Assembly (NCBI GenBank): GCA_904063045.1
Contig: CAJFCJ010000004.1
Location: 923,713 to 987,712 of the forward strand
DNA from: Dimorphilus gyrociliatus
Taxonomy: Eukaryota > Annelida > Polychaeta > Dinophilidae
Direction: 5' to 3'
DNA: 64,000 bases
Below the pieces are notes generated by a model, which saw only the letters and a program-made list of their open reading frames with translations, did no database searches and was not told where the DNA came from. The translations under genes were made by a program, and so were the position numbers. Positions 11,835 to 25,097 of the stretch are shown here, one piece after another. Numbering within the stretch: position 1 is the first letter of the stretch; the number at the start of each line of letters is the position of its first letter.

Positions 11835-14219
11835 AATAACGATAAATATTTCTATATGTAAATAAAAATACTTTATCTTTTCATATTCGATACAAACAAT
11901 CTTAAAAAATAAAGGAAAAGAGCCAAAATGAAATCAACGCAGTTATACGTTTAATCTCTTTGCAAGAAGTGATATCTTTTGTGTCTATGTGAATAATCGC
12001 CTAAGTATGCAAGCCTAGCAGGCAAATGTATATTCAATAGTCCTATATTCAAGAAGGCCTAAGGATTCAATGATTGTTATAAGCTGAACATAACATATAT
12101 AACTATTTCTTAAAAGAAAAGTAAAAAACAGGCTTTATATAGTTTGCTTATAGCAAGCGAATAATATAAAGGTCTATTTGCGAATTTTATTACATATAGC
12201 TAATATTAATTAACATAAATAAGATTTGATCTATCTGATTTAAAAGAGAAATATCATTTAAAATATATGTATATTTATAATATTTATGTAGTTTTAGAGT
12301 TTCTTGTCGGGAATTATTTACAAAATATTACACAATGGCCCAATAAACGCGCTATTGGTGTAGTTACAAGGACAAAAAATAATAATTTATAACTCCTTTT
12401 AATTTTCTCTTTTACTTAAAGAAAGCCTTTTTAAAGTATTGTTTTGTAATAAAGTTAGGATTGTATATTTGCAGGACTAACAATAACCTATTTAATAAGA
12501 AAAATACTAAAAAAGTTAGAGTGTGTAGTGCTGTTGTATATATTATAAAATTTTTATTGATTGTTATTGAGAAAACAATGACAGGTAATATTGGCTCGTA
12601 ATTAAATTTGAAATAGTAAATACTTACGTTACTATCTTATTAACAATCTCTGTTTAGTAGCGTTTCTTTAATGAAGAATATGCAGAAAACAACACTAGCT
12701 GCCAATTGTTGACTAGCAAAGTAGTGAAATTATAACAGAAAGTTTTCTAATATATCTCGGTACGTTGTAATACCCTCTTTTTTTCGAAAAGTAATGTCAC
12801 GTGTTAAAAAGAACCTTCACATTAATACCTAGTAATTCTTGTACGTGTTCTTTTGAATTTGACTAACTTACTCCACTCTGATAGGAATTTACACTATCTA
12901 AAAATAAAATAGCTTATTTATACATTTTTAGTTATAAACAGTACAGACTATTTGTTTCGTAGTTAAGTAAGGGAGGCTTGCCATCGAACTTTAACCTAGT
13001 CAAAAAACCTTTCACCTTGGAGAAATTTTGTTAAATGGTTGTTCCTATAGAAAAAAGACCTTTTCAGAAAGAGTAAATTTTTATTCGTGCTGTCGAAAAT
13101 CAACAAAATTGTTCTTTCTTTTCTCAAGGCTACGCTTTTTTTAACTTTTTTTTCTTTCTATTTTATTTTTCTCTATATATTGATAAACTTATAACCTAAC
13201 TTTATCTTTTCTATTTATTAACGTGTTTGCATTTTGGGAAAACCCAAAGCGAAGAAAGGCTTCTTAATCTCCTTAATCCTTTTTGTATATTCATTAACAA
13301 AAGGTTTACTAAGAAAACAGGCGATTGCATCTTGGTAAGTTATAGCAACCTTTAAAATTTTCGCTAGAATTTGTTTTTAATAATTCTGAATGTTTCGTAT
13401 TTCTAGAAAAAGTGTTCTTTCATCCATCAACTTTTTAAAAGGAATTAAATTTATTTAAATCCGATAGAGGGCGGTAGGTTGTAGATACACTTGCTTGAAA
13501 ATTATTATTTTCAGAGCATTTATGATAGATATTAATTATTGAAGCAGAATGACTATGTACACTTAATATAACAAATAAAGAGCATAATGATGTCATTTTA
13601 GCTATTTTCCATTTAAGAGAGCATGCATTTACATAAATAGTTTATTGTATATATTGTTCATATATGAACCCGTATCAATAATATAATACATTTTTTGTTA
13701 TAGAAATTGTTTTTTACTTAATCAATAAAATTTTGCATTTATGTAATCGGATTTATTGTTCAAATATTAAAAATGTATTATTATTTAAGAATGTTAGTAA
13801 GCCTTTTTTAAAAAGCGATAGTCTTAAATATTAACTATTTTTCGTGACTTCCTAGAAGAATACATACGGATAGTAACAATTTTCCCTGTTGTAGAAACAG
13901 CTTTGTGCTATTCAAGGAAATAAATATACAGTCAAAAATATTTTAAGCATATATGTTTATATATACATTATATATTTATAGTGTATATACTAAATATACA
14001 ATTTATATGAGCATTAACTTTTCACAAACAGTCAGTATAAGGATTTATGGCTGTAATCAAAACATGAATAGTAAAATACTTCTGCCTTTTTGTCTTAGTC
14101 TCTAAGTATTTGTCAAGCTTAAATTAACCATATAGAAAGGGAAGATATTTGTAAAAAATAGCATATTTTTATTAATTTGGCAGCAAAGGATCTAGACAAT
14201 AGCACTTTACTTGCTATAT
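11835..14219. other. Intergenic AT-rich sequence upstream of the DM gene
   Basis: I see no coding exon. The tract contains one AGAGGGCGG element at 13467-13475 of the recurrent CGCC-type motif. Promoter elements of the DM gene should be in the part next to 11834, but no clear TATA box is visible. Confidence 0.5.
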
Positions 14220-16237
14220 TTACAATTTACAATAACAAATACCTTTCAGTTCCCTATTATTGATGCAATCAGACTGATTACCATACTTATCCAATCGTTC
14301 AAAATTCTCAAGTAGAGTGAATTTCCTTGAATCATAGGAATAGCCTACCATAGCTTCGAAAATTCCAAATGATGGTTTAGCTATAAAAGTAATTACTAAT
14401 TTAGCATACGAACTATCAGTTTTTGATTTTAGTTCATTTTCAGTTAATGGAACGCCATCTTTCAAAGATTTTAGCAGAATAAAAGCTTCAACAGCTCTTG
14501 ATAAAGACATTGTTTTACATACTTTTTTCTTATCGTGTTTTTTGACAAGAGATCTCATTTTTGAAAATGCAAATGATGTAGCTGATCTAACAAGCTTATT
14601 TTCTGTTGATATCTTCATTTGGGTTTTACACAAGCAGTCTCTTTGTCTAAGTGGAGCAGTTTGGCACGTTCTATTATCTGGTATTATATTGAACAATGAC
14701 TCTCCTCTTTTCTTGCCGTGTTTTTCATAATATAACTTCTCGTTATTCAAATTTAATAAATGATATAAAGTTTTATGAATATCAAAATAAGTAGAAAGTT
14801 TCTTTGAATTTAAACGCATATGCTCGTAGTAAGTCGGATACTTTGCTATAAAATCTCTGGGTGGAACTATTATCATAAATGGCAAATGCTCTTCGTATCT
14901 ACCAACGTACGTTTGTCTGAATGTGCCATATCTTAGACCATGATCAGCGTAGAAAAAAAGAAACGAGTTTTTAAAAACATCTCTCTCTTTGATTTCCTGA
15001 AAGAAATGTAAGTAGTCTTTTTCTAAAGCTCCCAGAGTATCTAATCTTGAATGAACTGAAATCGCTTGATGAATATGAGCCCACCATTTTTGATCCTTAT
15101 ATATACTTTGATACTGCAAGACCCAATCGGTAAGAGCTTGGACGTTTGTTTTTTGACCAAAACATAGTGAACTTGGCGACAATTTACCTTTCGACGCTGC
15201 ATCAGTAAAAGGTATTCCCCAATAGTCCATGGGTTGGTTTTTAAAGCCTCTGATAGCCGACTTAAACATAGAAAATTGAGAATCATCTTCGCTAAATAGA
15301 GTCACATAACCTTTATCTGCAAAATCTTGAAATGCAAATCGATATTTATCTAAATAGGGTTTAGAGGAAAAACCCTTCCACTCTTGTACCCATTTACCCC
15401 TAAGCATAACACCAATATTTCCAAGAGTGTAGCCAGCTACTTTGATAAAACCCTCATAATCTATCGCATTTAAATCTTTAAGCAAATAATCGTAAACTTT
15501 CGGCATATATCGTATTAAATTATTTCTAGACGTCGAATCAATTCCGACAAATAATAAATTATAAAGTGAGCTTTGAGATTGATTATACAAGGCCTTGCCT
15601 CTTTTCCAAAATACATTGGTATGATAATTCTCATATAATAAACTAGAATTCCGTTGACAGATAACTTTCAAAAATTCAATTTTTTTCAAAGGAAGAGAGT
15701 AGTTAATCTTTAAATCAATAGGAATTGCTGCACCTAATGAAAATCCAAAATCTGTTTTCGCTTTTCGGGATATTTTATAGTATTTACACACAACACCACG
15801 TGAAATTAAAGCAGTTCGATCGTCTTTAGATATTTTTAAATGCCCATCTTCTACCCATGTGAAATTTTTTAATTTTTGTTTTTTTGTACAATCAGGCCTT
15901 GTCATTGTTGTAAAGTGCTGTTTTGCTATTGGGGAGAATGGAGCAATATACTCCACTTTGCATCCTGTTGTATTTATTAGTAGTCCATCTCTGATATTCA
16001 CTTTTGTTAATAGAGTATTGTAAGAATCATCAATGGTTATTCCGTAATATGTAAAAGTCAATGTCATCAGTGCACTTACAATTATCAGCAGGAAAAGGTG
16101 CAATCTGAAATAGAGCACTTTAAGAAACTAACAAATAAGATAACCTAAAAAATTGAGCAACATCAGGTTGGTGCAGAAGTAAAGAGAAATATCGATTTAT
16201 AAGCTCACTTTCTAGAATATTTGTGTAGCATACTCAT
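14220..16237 (-). CDS. DUF229 (alkaline-phosphatase/sulfatase superfamily) membrane protein
   Basis: Two exons: 16237-16209 and 16104-14220, joined across a 104-bp intron with a GTGAGC donor and TTTCAG acceptor. The CDS is 1,914 nt, 637 residues. Residues 1-10 form a short basic cytosolic tail, followed by a hydrophobic stretch (about 11-35): a type II signal anchor. The large DUF229 domain shows VGIDSTSR near residue 200, the position of the Ser/Thr nucleophile in sulfatase-fold enzymes, and YADHGLRYG...EEHLPF near residue 400, which supplies metal-binding Asp and His. The C-terminal part is Cys-containing and lumenal. The GTG opening of the long reading frame at 16118 is not the start; the ATG at 16237 gives a normal anchor. 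DUF229 is widespread in nematodes and other invertebrates; the substrate is unknown. Confidence 0.9.
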
Positions 16238-16900
16238 TGGATATTTCTTTTAAATCAGATAACAGCCTTCCTGGTAATTTATTTTATTATATGATAAATC
16301 AGCTGATGATGGATAACTTCTTGGAATATGGCTACTACGCTTGCTTTTGTATATCCTTCTGAATTATTTCTTTAGTGTACTCCAAGTAATGTCCATGCAA
16401 AATGCAGCCTACTTTTTGCAATGACACCTGGTGTGGAAAACGAGAATAAATGTATATTTAGTAAAATATCGCTTCTTTGAGTTTGCCCTACATATAAATC
16501 AATAATAACATAATTAAAATAGATTAAATATAAATAAAGGCAATTGAATTATCTACACTTTTGTTTTTATTTAATAAATATCTATGTATAAAATAAATGA
16601 TGACCTAATGTTAAAATCTTATAAATACTGTATATTGCTATGTTAACCATTTAAAAGAAAAAGATATTGGCTATTGTATTACCAAGCCATTCTTGTTTTT
16701 ATTGATGATTCAAAGACGAGTTTTTTCTTGCGATGCCAGTTTTTTTTAGCGTTTTATTACTAATTTCCTCCATTTACTAATCGAAACAACTTTGTTTTAT
16801 ATATGAAAACATTGAAAATTCATCACAGATTCCTTATGAAACAATGAAAAATTTGTTGAAAAAATGCTTTTTATTTAAATTAATATATATGACAGCTGTT
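16238..16900. other. AT-rich upstream flank of the DUF229 gene
   Basis: I see no gene here. TACTGTA occurs at 16626. The tract leads into a decayed transposon. Confidence 0.5.
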
Positions 16901-16904
16901 TTTT

Positions 16905-17440
16905 TTTTTTGCAGTATTCCAATTGTTCCGTTAGCCAGAGACTTGTTCAGCTTTTTCACTTCTCATCCGTAATTCCTCCTTATTTATAAACTTAAATCGG
17001 TCATAGATTGTATCTTTTAGCATGTGCCAACACGTTTTTAATTAGTGAAAAGTCGGTAGAATAGAATGGCTATTGCAGAGCATTTATATTTTTATCTTCG
17101 GAAATATCGTCTTTGCCTTATGGCAGGGTGCATTATCATGTTGGAAAATGAAGTCATCTGGTATTTTCTCATCAAAGGGTAAGGTCTCCTTTTTCAGTAA
17201 ATTCAGGTACCATACCTTGGTACATTCTCTAGAATGTATTCCCGAAATGAAGTAAGGCTCCCCAGACCATTACTCTGTATGGTCAGATGCAGGGAACTAT
17301 TTTGGAAAGATTTGTTTCCCTCTTTATTTCTTACTTAGTCTTTTTTAAGACTTTTTCATGCCTCCCTTCCTGACCACTAAACGAAAAATTTTGTTCTTTG
17401 AACCATTTTTGTGTAATATATAGGATTTAGACAGAAAGAA
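16905..17440 (-). mobile_element. Decayed Tc1/mariner-type transposase, C-terminal half
   Basis: On the minus strand, translation around 17147-17114 gives FQHDNAPCHKAK, the hallmark of Tc1-family transposases that carries the second catalytic Asp. Upstream (17270-17200) come VMVWG-like residues, and downstream a degraded stretch that recalls the LNPIENLW block. Stops and frameshifts break the frame (for example after the KIFPKIKI-like stretch), so this is a dead copy. I could not find its terminal inverted repeats. Confidence 0.75.
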
Positions 17441-18234
17441 AATCAGCAAATTTTCAATAGTTTCGTAAGAAATCTATAATAAATTTCCAATGTTTTCAAA
17501 TGTAAACATAGCTGTTTTGATTTGATAAGGGGATAAAATTAGTAATATCAAATAGGCATTGCACAAAGAATTTCGTCTGTAACTGAATACACTGTAGTAT
17601 TATAATTAAGTGTTCTCAAAACTGTATTATACACATTTTCCATTATTTTTCGTAACTCTATTCAAAAGTATGTATATTCCACAAGCAATTAACACATTTT
17701 TACGAGTTGTAATATCAATCTGTTAGTGATAATTCTATCATTATTCAATTCTAAATACAAATTTGTTAAATCTGATCTATCTTATTTCAATATCAAATAC
17801 TTTTAAATAATAAATAGAGAATAAATAATTCTTTGTAAAAACTCTTATTTCAGTTATTTCCTAAATAGTCATACTTTCCATAAAGTAGACTTTCTATTAT
17901 AAAACACTGCATAAAATATATAGATAATAAATATTTAAAATCTCTAGCCTCTAGCATAACCTAGAATTACCATTAATAAGTTTGAGAAAGCTATTACTTT
18001 GGCGTCATTTTATAATCCATCTTTCAAAATCATAAACTATACCATTACACAAAATAGGATTTTTTCAGAAAAACGATTAAACTCTACAATAGAAATAAAG
18101 ATAAAATATATTCCCATATGTGTATTTGTAATCGATCATTGTCGAAAACTGAAAATAGAAGAATACTAATTTTAGTCTTCAACTGCAAAAGAATGCAAAT
18201 ATGATCGTTTTAAATCATAAAATATTATTATTCC

Positions 18235-18303
18235 TCTATATAAACCAGTCGGATTAATATTCGCAATTCTGTCACGAGCCACTTTATTATCTATCGAAAT
18301 GAG
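18235..18303 (+). promoter_or_regulatory. Candidate TATA promoter with a minimal first exon
   Basis: CTATATAAACC at about 18236-18246 is a good TATA box. An ATG at 18300 sits about 60 bases downstream and reads ATGA|GTAAGTT, so a first coding exon of four bases is possible. No downstream exon was identified, so the transcript is hypothetical. Confidence 0.3.
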
Positions 18304-19394
18304 TAAGTTGTTCCTTATATATATATTTTTAGTAATATCTTGGATAGTATTATAATTTTTCCTAAAAACAAAGCTTTTAAAGAGTTTTTAGCTCCTACTT
18401 CATTCGAAAGAACATTAATCTCCTATTGTTTCAAAGACATTATACGCTATATGCTTTAATGCAATCTGTTTATGTTAGTATTATAAACGCGTCGCGTCAT
18501 CACTATTTCAGCTTTGCTCAATATAAATATCTGAATAATTCAATATGGAATTCACTGATGAAATGAATTGATTAAAAAAGATCACTTTCATATAGGCAGA
18601 AAAGAGATAAATAAGAGTATACTAATAACTAATACTTATTTCCAATAATAGTTAAGTTTTATTGATTAATTATGAATTAATTTTTGTCCAGTAAATAGCC
18701 TAAACGTATTTTGCAAACTCAATGTAAGTTTCTTTCTGAGTAGATATCGTATAATTACCACCACTGTAAGTTTAAGTCAGCTCACGATATAAAAGCCACT
18801 GGACTCCACCTGTAACCGGTTCAAGTTTCGGTTATGGAGACTTTAAAGATTTGCAATTTCTTGAGAAGCTGAGCTGATACCAAAAGTTTTCAGGTTGATG
18901 TAGGCGAGTTGTGTCACTATTGAAACTAAGTTCAAGCCAGCACGACTGAGGTATAAAGCATATAAAAAGCATTCCTCATGCTTTATTCGAAAAAGTAGGC
19001 CACATATTTGTATTAAAAGCTGTCTGCTACTCAAAAACAGTAACACGTAGTGAAGACTATTGAATACCACTGCACTGAAAAGTAAAAAGTTGCTGAAGAT
19101 AAATGTAATACAAATATGACATACAAATATTTGATGCAGCAAATAACATTATATGTTTAATTTTCTTTTTTTTTAAGTATACTCAGCATGGGTTTCAGAA
19201 ATAATGATATATCTTTACTATAAAATCCTTTATTTTGGGAAATATCCCCAGACTATACAATAATTAAGACTTTAATCCTACAATTTCTTAGATTTATATT
19301 TGTATACTATACTTAGGCTATCTGTCGGATTATAGTATGAGGATTCACCTAGCTGTGTTTGTTAAACGTTAGTGCCATCTGTAGTTAGTTTAGG

Positions 19395-19478
19395 GTATAA
19401 AAAATGTTGAACAAAAAGCGAAATCGCCTGAAGGTTTTGATTATCGGTCTGTATCATTGTTTTAAAACAATGGTGAGT
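19395..19478 (+). promoter_or_regulatory. Candidate TATA promoter with ATG|GTGAGT
   Basis: GTATAAAAAA begins at 19395. An ATG at 19470-19472 is followed directly by the strong donor GTGAGT. A start codon alone in the first coding exon is known in animals, but no second exon was recognised here. Confidence 0.25.
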
Positions 19479-22404
19479 AACAGGGGTTAATTCGTATATT
19501 TATAGAAATGAAACAAAGAAAACAGACCTTTCCTTGTTTACCTTTAATAGTTTTGTTGTTTTGTTTGCTAAATTTCTGTAGTGTCTAGTTTTAAAAGTAT
19601 CAAATTTTCAAAGGTTTTATCAGTAAGAAATTAAAGAGAGCTTGGAAAGTATATCGCGAATATTTTTTATTAATATTTTACTTGGGGATCATATCTAGCT
19701 TTAAGCAAAAAATATGCATTTATTACGTCTACAGACTTCTTATAACACCTTTTACCCATTGGCGTTATCGTTTAGTTTTTTACTCTCCTTTATTCTTTCT
19801 TCCCTATAGACTTATCCTTTTTCCAATATTTACTAATAGGAAAAAAGGTTGTAGCCTAGAGTTAAGATAACCTAGAAAAATTTCCTTTAAAAATTAACAA
19901 TTGTAATAAGATTCCAAAGGTTCCAACAATATATGTTTGCCATACTAATACAGATGAAAATCTCCAAAAAGGTTCTATCCCTGCCAAAAATTACTATGGC
20001 ATCTTTCCAAATGACCTTTTGTTTTTTATTAATGGTGTATTTTCCCCTTAAAATGTTTCTTATACAAAAAACTGTGTTTTAAGGCCTTTAATAATTATTT
20101 ATATTCAACTAAATTGTTTAGCGAAAAGTTGATAAACAAAGTTTGAATAAACCCACTAAAGTACTCTAATGGAATCCTGAGAAAGTCTATAACCTCGAAC
20201 CATGAGTACAGGTCTGTTATTCTTAGATGGTTTGAGATAGATCAAAGTTATGGAATTAGCTCATAGCCTAAGGACAATATTGCAGATTTTTTGCAAAAGT
20301 CTTTTATTTATTAGTATGATTGTTAAAACTTTAAAATAAATTCTAGCAGGGATATTTTAAAAGACTTTGTTATTTTCTTCCTAATATTTGTCGGCAATCA
20401 TTACAAAGGACAAAAGAGAAGACCGATTAACACCATGCTATAATTTACTTCCCTAATTAAAAAAATGAGATAAACAAAGATAAATTCCTCTCTTTAAATG
20501 ATTTTTTCCCCTAATATATAAGATTTACATGATAAACCTGTAATTTACAGTATGAAGAAGCTATTTTTAATTTATAATTATCAGCTGACTTATTAATCAT
20601 AACTGTTAAGGGCTATGTACAACATCATGCTCTTTACATGGAATTAGAATCATGAATCACTAGACTTCATTCAGATGTCATTGAGTGAGATCAGAATTGT
20701 GAATTATTAATAGAAAATTAATTAACAATTAAATCATAAAACTCTGAAAGATATTCATATAGATTATTAGAATAAACAAAGATAATGAGATATTGATAAG
20801 ATCGAATCATATTCCATTGTTTTTCATTTTTGACAATTGATTTGACCTGTCCAAAGTAGTTCTTCTTCTATTCTTCGCTTTTTTCTTTAATTAGCTCTTA
20901 ATCCAATATAGATAAATGAAACTTGATAATACGTATTTTAGTGTCTTCTTTAACAATTAAACTGATATGATTAGGAATAAACTAGTATTATTTGACCAGT
21001 AACAATTAATAGAGTATTTGAATGTCGATTGACTTACATTTACATTGTTATGATATGTAGACTAACAAGTCACGTACTCATATATAAGCGTCTATGGCAA
21101 CTCAATAATTTCCGGAAAGGATGTATGTTTGATAAAAGATAATAAATTCAAATTGCTGCCTCAGCAATGTAACCACAAAATAGTACCGTTATGTATATTT
21201 CGGGAAAAAATTGCATAATATGCAATCTATATAGCATTTTCGTCCAGCAGCGAATAGAGTAAGTTAATTGGCCTTTCGGATTAATTGCAAAAAACTACCG
21301 GTATTGCTTGTATAAACAGTCCAAACATAGACGCGTTAAATGGGATATAAATTTAGATGATAAAAAAAAGGAAGATTGCGCACCGTCACAACCACTATTA
21401 GTATTACTTAAACCTAATCACTATGTCTAAGCTATTCGTTACAATATTTCCATTGAATAAATAACTACTGTGTATTGTTATTCTTGTAGTTGTATCTAAT
21501 TAAAAATAACTTAATTTACATATTTATCGTATCATGTCAAAGGCTAACTAAAATTAGGGACAATTCCCTTTGTAAAGAGTCGCCATCTATACTCAATTTA
21601 TAAGAAAAAATTGGTAATAAACAAACATGCCACCTATCTCTTTATTTCTTTCTCCTTAAATTCGAGAGGTGTTTAACTTTTGCTTTTATGCTTATTTATT
21701 TTTTATGCCATTGTTGTTTTATTAATAATAATAGTTGAAATAATTAAGATTTTAAAACATTCTATTCTATTCCGATGGTAGGGCTATCAAACACTTCAGA
21801 TGTCATAAAAACGCTAGGCCTAGATATATGTAAATAAAATAGCTTCAAAACAAAAAAAAATTTTTACAAAACTTAATTTTGAAGCAAAAAAATAAAAAAT
21901 TTACGATTCGATCCTATCAGATATTCTGTTACTTTAACTTTCTAATATATTCAATTATGTAATAATGAAAATTGTATTGTTTTTGAACATGAAGAGCAAA
22001 CTATAAGCCCAAACTCTACTCATTTTATTCATATATTGTTCATTTAAAACATTTAATTATCACAACCCGCCTTAAAAATACCAAACAGCCAATCAGCGTC
22101 CAGCATTTACGATATACTCTCTCAGTTAGCTCCGAGATTTTGACGGATGTGCTTTTAGGACTGCGTAAACTTTTTTCATATGGAGAAAAAGCTGTTAAAA
22201 AGGTCAGTAAGTTTGTCAAAGATAAAGCATGAGACATTTTCTTCTTTTATTTTTTTCCCTAATCACCATCTGCCCAGCAGATTTTTTTTTTAACAAAAAT
22301 ATGCTATACACGTGTTTATATATAAGAAATTCTTTCGTTCAGTCAAGAAAAGTTTCGAATTACGTTATAATTTTCGGATTAAGGTCGCGACAGAGAAAGG
22401 CGCG

Positions 22405-22454
22405 TCTTTTATGCAAATTAGTTATGCTAATTAGGTTTCCCGTGTAAACAGGCT
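22405..22454 (+). promoter_or_regulatory. Homeobox/POU/forkhead site cluster upstream of the BMP gene
   Basis: Within 45 bases upstream of the start codon lie the POU octamer ATGCAAAT (22411-22418), a homeodomain-type TGCTAATTAG (about 22425-22434) and the forkhead core TGTAAACA (22443-22450). They sit in locally GC-richer sequence (GGCGCG just before). Their closeness to the ATG puts them in the 5' UTR or core promoter. Binding is inferred from consensus only. Confidence 0.45.
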
Positions 22455-25097
22455 ATGAGTATTATCGACGTCATCTTCTGCCTACTTCTTCTACTTCTCT
22501 CGTCTTGTGAGGCGGACGTGAAGAGGCGGGCGATCCTCAGTTTGTTTGCGTTGGACGACGTCGATTATAAAAGTGAATTTCAAGTGCCTCAAGTCGTTTG
22601 GCAATTGTATAAATATCCTGAGATCTTGGACAGGATCGGTTTGAGGGGTGTTAATGTTATCCGTGCCTATGAACACAGTAAGTAGATATAATAAGATATT
22701 TTACTATTTATCTTTTATTTATATATTTAGAAAAGTATAAAATGAACTGCTATACAAAGCATAATATATATTCCCGACAACACTCTTTGTCACGCATAAT
22801 AATCAATTATTAACTTGAAAAATTTACTTATTTCTTAAACTCTATTCAGAAAATCTGAATTGAATAATTAATTATTTAAATAAAGAGTTATTTTTAAATG
22901 AGAACATATTTAAGGATATAAAGAAAAGACTTAGGCAGACAGGAAGAGCAAGATAGACAGAACATGTACAAGGTAATAGGGGTGGGTAGGTAGAAAGGTA
23001 CAAGTTTTGATAAAGGTGAAGGCAAAAGATAAAAGATAAAAAGAAAGAAAAGAAATACTTTAAAGAAAAGTTCAGCTGTTTATAGCTGTATTTAAAATCT
23101 CGTCTTTAAGCCATCTTATTCGAAACGTCTACAAATTATAACTTTAACGATAGTAGATAACCTCCAAAGATTCTCTATCGGCTTATAAAAACAATAGAAG
23201 AATAAAACTTTTTATCTAAAAGTTTATAAGGATATATTATTTTTTAATTCAAGAAAAAAAAAACCAGGTTAAACTGGTCACGAAAAAGGAATGAAAGATG
23301 AATGACTAAGTTGAACATTACATATAAAAATGTATAGAAAAAGGTAGAATTATAACATTTTTCAATAGTTAATTAAAAATAGTCTACGAGTCTCTTAAAT
23401 TGGGAGGGAAAAAACTATAAGAAATTTTCTACTTGTTTACAATGTTTGCATGAATAATTCGTATTTACAGTACTTACAGTTTTACACCTAATTAGTCAAT
23501 TACGCTTATGATATATGCCTTATGTGCTATCGCGTTCCATTTATCCGTCATAAAAATGTCTATACTTTTATATATAACAAAATTATTTGTCAATGTGCCA
23601 AAGAAAAACTAATTTATGAGCATTTAATGTCACTAGTTGCATTATAACTTAAGAAAGGAGAGACTATAAAAATAATAGAATCAATTTTTAGCGGGTAAGG
23701 GAAACGTTAGGCCTTTTATGTTGTTTTTTAAGGAAATTTTTAATTTATACAATTGTTGAGACAAAGAGAAAACATCTCTTGAAGAAGGGGGCGGCTATTT
23801 CTTGTGTAAAAGAAGCGATATAGATAATTAAGTGTTTATGGAAAAGATAAAAAAGTAAAAAAAGATTATAAGATCAAAGATATATTATCTTAATTTTATC
23901 TTTTAAACGTATACAATAAAGAACAGTTCAGGTTTTTTTATGTGTATATTTTATATGTATTACAATATCGTGTTATGTCGGGAAACAATGGGATTTCCCC
24001 ACCCACCCCACCACCCCCATCTCAAAAAAAAAAGAGAGTTTTAGAGATTAGGCCTATTTTCTTTAGAGATCCCTTAACTCTATCTGTCAATAATAAAAAA
24101 AAAGAAGGGGAAAGGAGCGTACGTATTGCAATCTAAGAAAAATATTTATAAACAATACAACTAAATTTCCAGACTCCGCTCATCTAACCTTTTTAAAAAA
24201 AAACCAAAAAGTAAAAAAAAAAAGAACCTCGCCAAAAAAACGCTAAGGCAACTAGATGGTGAAGTTCGATAAGCAGACGGAGAATGGAACACCTTTCGAG
24301 CAGCCTGCGGCTTTTTTCATTCTACACTTCTCTATTTATTTTCAGCCGAATCGTCTTATTCGAATTCCGACTCGCATTTTCTCCACTTTTCTCTCCGACC
24401 GAAGAACAGAGAGAAGTTAATTGACGCCCTCTTTTCAATATACAAGCAAGATGAAGGTCCAGAGACGATCGAAATATCTACGCAAAGGAATCTTAATGAT
24501 TCCAAAATCTTACATTCCAGACTATTAAACAGAACTGGTTGGTACCATTTACCGGTAAAAAAATATGCCGCTAAAAAAGGCAACGGGGATAAATTCCTAA
24601 AAGTTAATCTTAAGAGTAAAGTTCGTAAGCCTACAAGAATACGACGTTCAGTTTCTCAGCCTCATGGACAGGCCTTTTTATTGACGTTCTCGAGAGATAA
24701 GACAAAAAATTATAGACGGAGAAGAAGTGTTCGACCCAAACCCAAGCGACAACGTCGAAGTCGGAAAGTGAAGCGCAAACAACGTCACAACAGAGATAAA
24801 TGTGCTTTACACAGCTACCATGCCGATTTAAACTTATATGACTTAATTATAGCTCCAACAACCTATTCAGCAAATATATGTAAAGGCGTTTGTAAATTTC
24901 CTCTGGATTCAACAAAAAATGCGACAAACCACGCTATTATTCAAAGCGTTAGTAATAGCATTGATCGCAATATACCAAATCCATGTTGCGTACCTATACA
25001 GTTGGAAAGTTTACGAGTTATATTCAGAAATAGTGACCATTCAGTTGAAATTAAAAATATCGAAAATATGGTGGCTAGCAGTTGTGGTTGTAGGTGA
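22455..25097 (+). CDS. BMP-type TGF-beta family ligand
   Basis: Two exons, 22455-22677 and 24346-25097, phase-1 junction (GTAAGT donor, TTTCAG acceptor); CDS 975 nt, 324 residues. Residues 1-20 are a signal peptide. The prodomain shows GWYHLPV and a QAFLLTFSRD block, both typical of BMP propeptides. Basic furin-type sites (RRRRS, RQRR) precede the mature ligand of about 100 residues. The mature part has all seven knot cysteines: CALH, NICKGVC, PNPCCVP and SSCGCR, with NATNHAIIQSV closely BMP-like, including the glycosylation site. Finger 1 is odd: it is three residues shorter than in BMP2, and both tryptophans of the W-x-D-W block are Leu (LYDLIIAP). The ligand is secreted and should act through Ser/Thr kinase receptors and Smads. 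I cannot say which BMP subfamily it belongs to. Confidence 0.95.

Larger units (their letters stand above)
17441..22370. other. Gene-poor AT-rich tract with two orphan promoter-like sites
   Basis: No convincing coding exon was recognised in about 5 kb. Two places look like gene starts: a TATA box near 18237 with an ATG at 18300 whose codon is followed at once by GTAAGT, and a TATA box at 19396 with an ATG at 19470 followed directly by GTGAGT. I found no matching second exon. GTGCCATCTG (19373-19382) and CGCCATCTA (21581-21589) belong to the recurrent motif group. Confidence 0.5.

Noticed and set aside
18843-19142. Hydrophobic 99-residue frame on the minus strand that recalls a chemoreceptor C-terminus
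   Set aside because: It has no ATG, no convincing splice sites and no clear receptor signature; hydrophobic frames are common in T-rich DNA.
22040-22237. Minus-strand frame upstream of the BMP gene
   Set aside because: It has no family features and lies in the likely regulatory or 5' region of the BMP gene.
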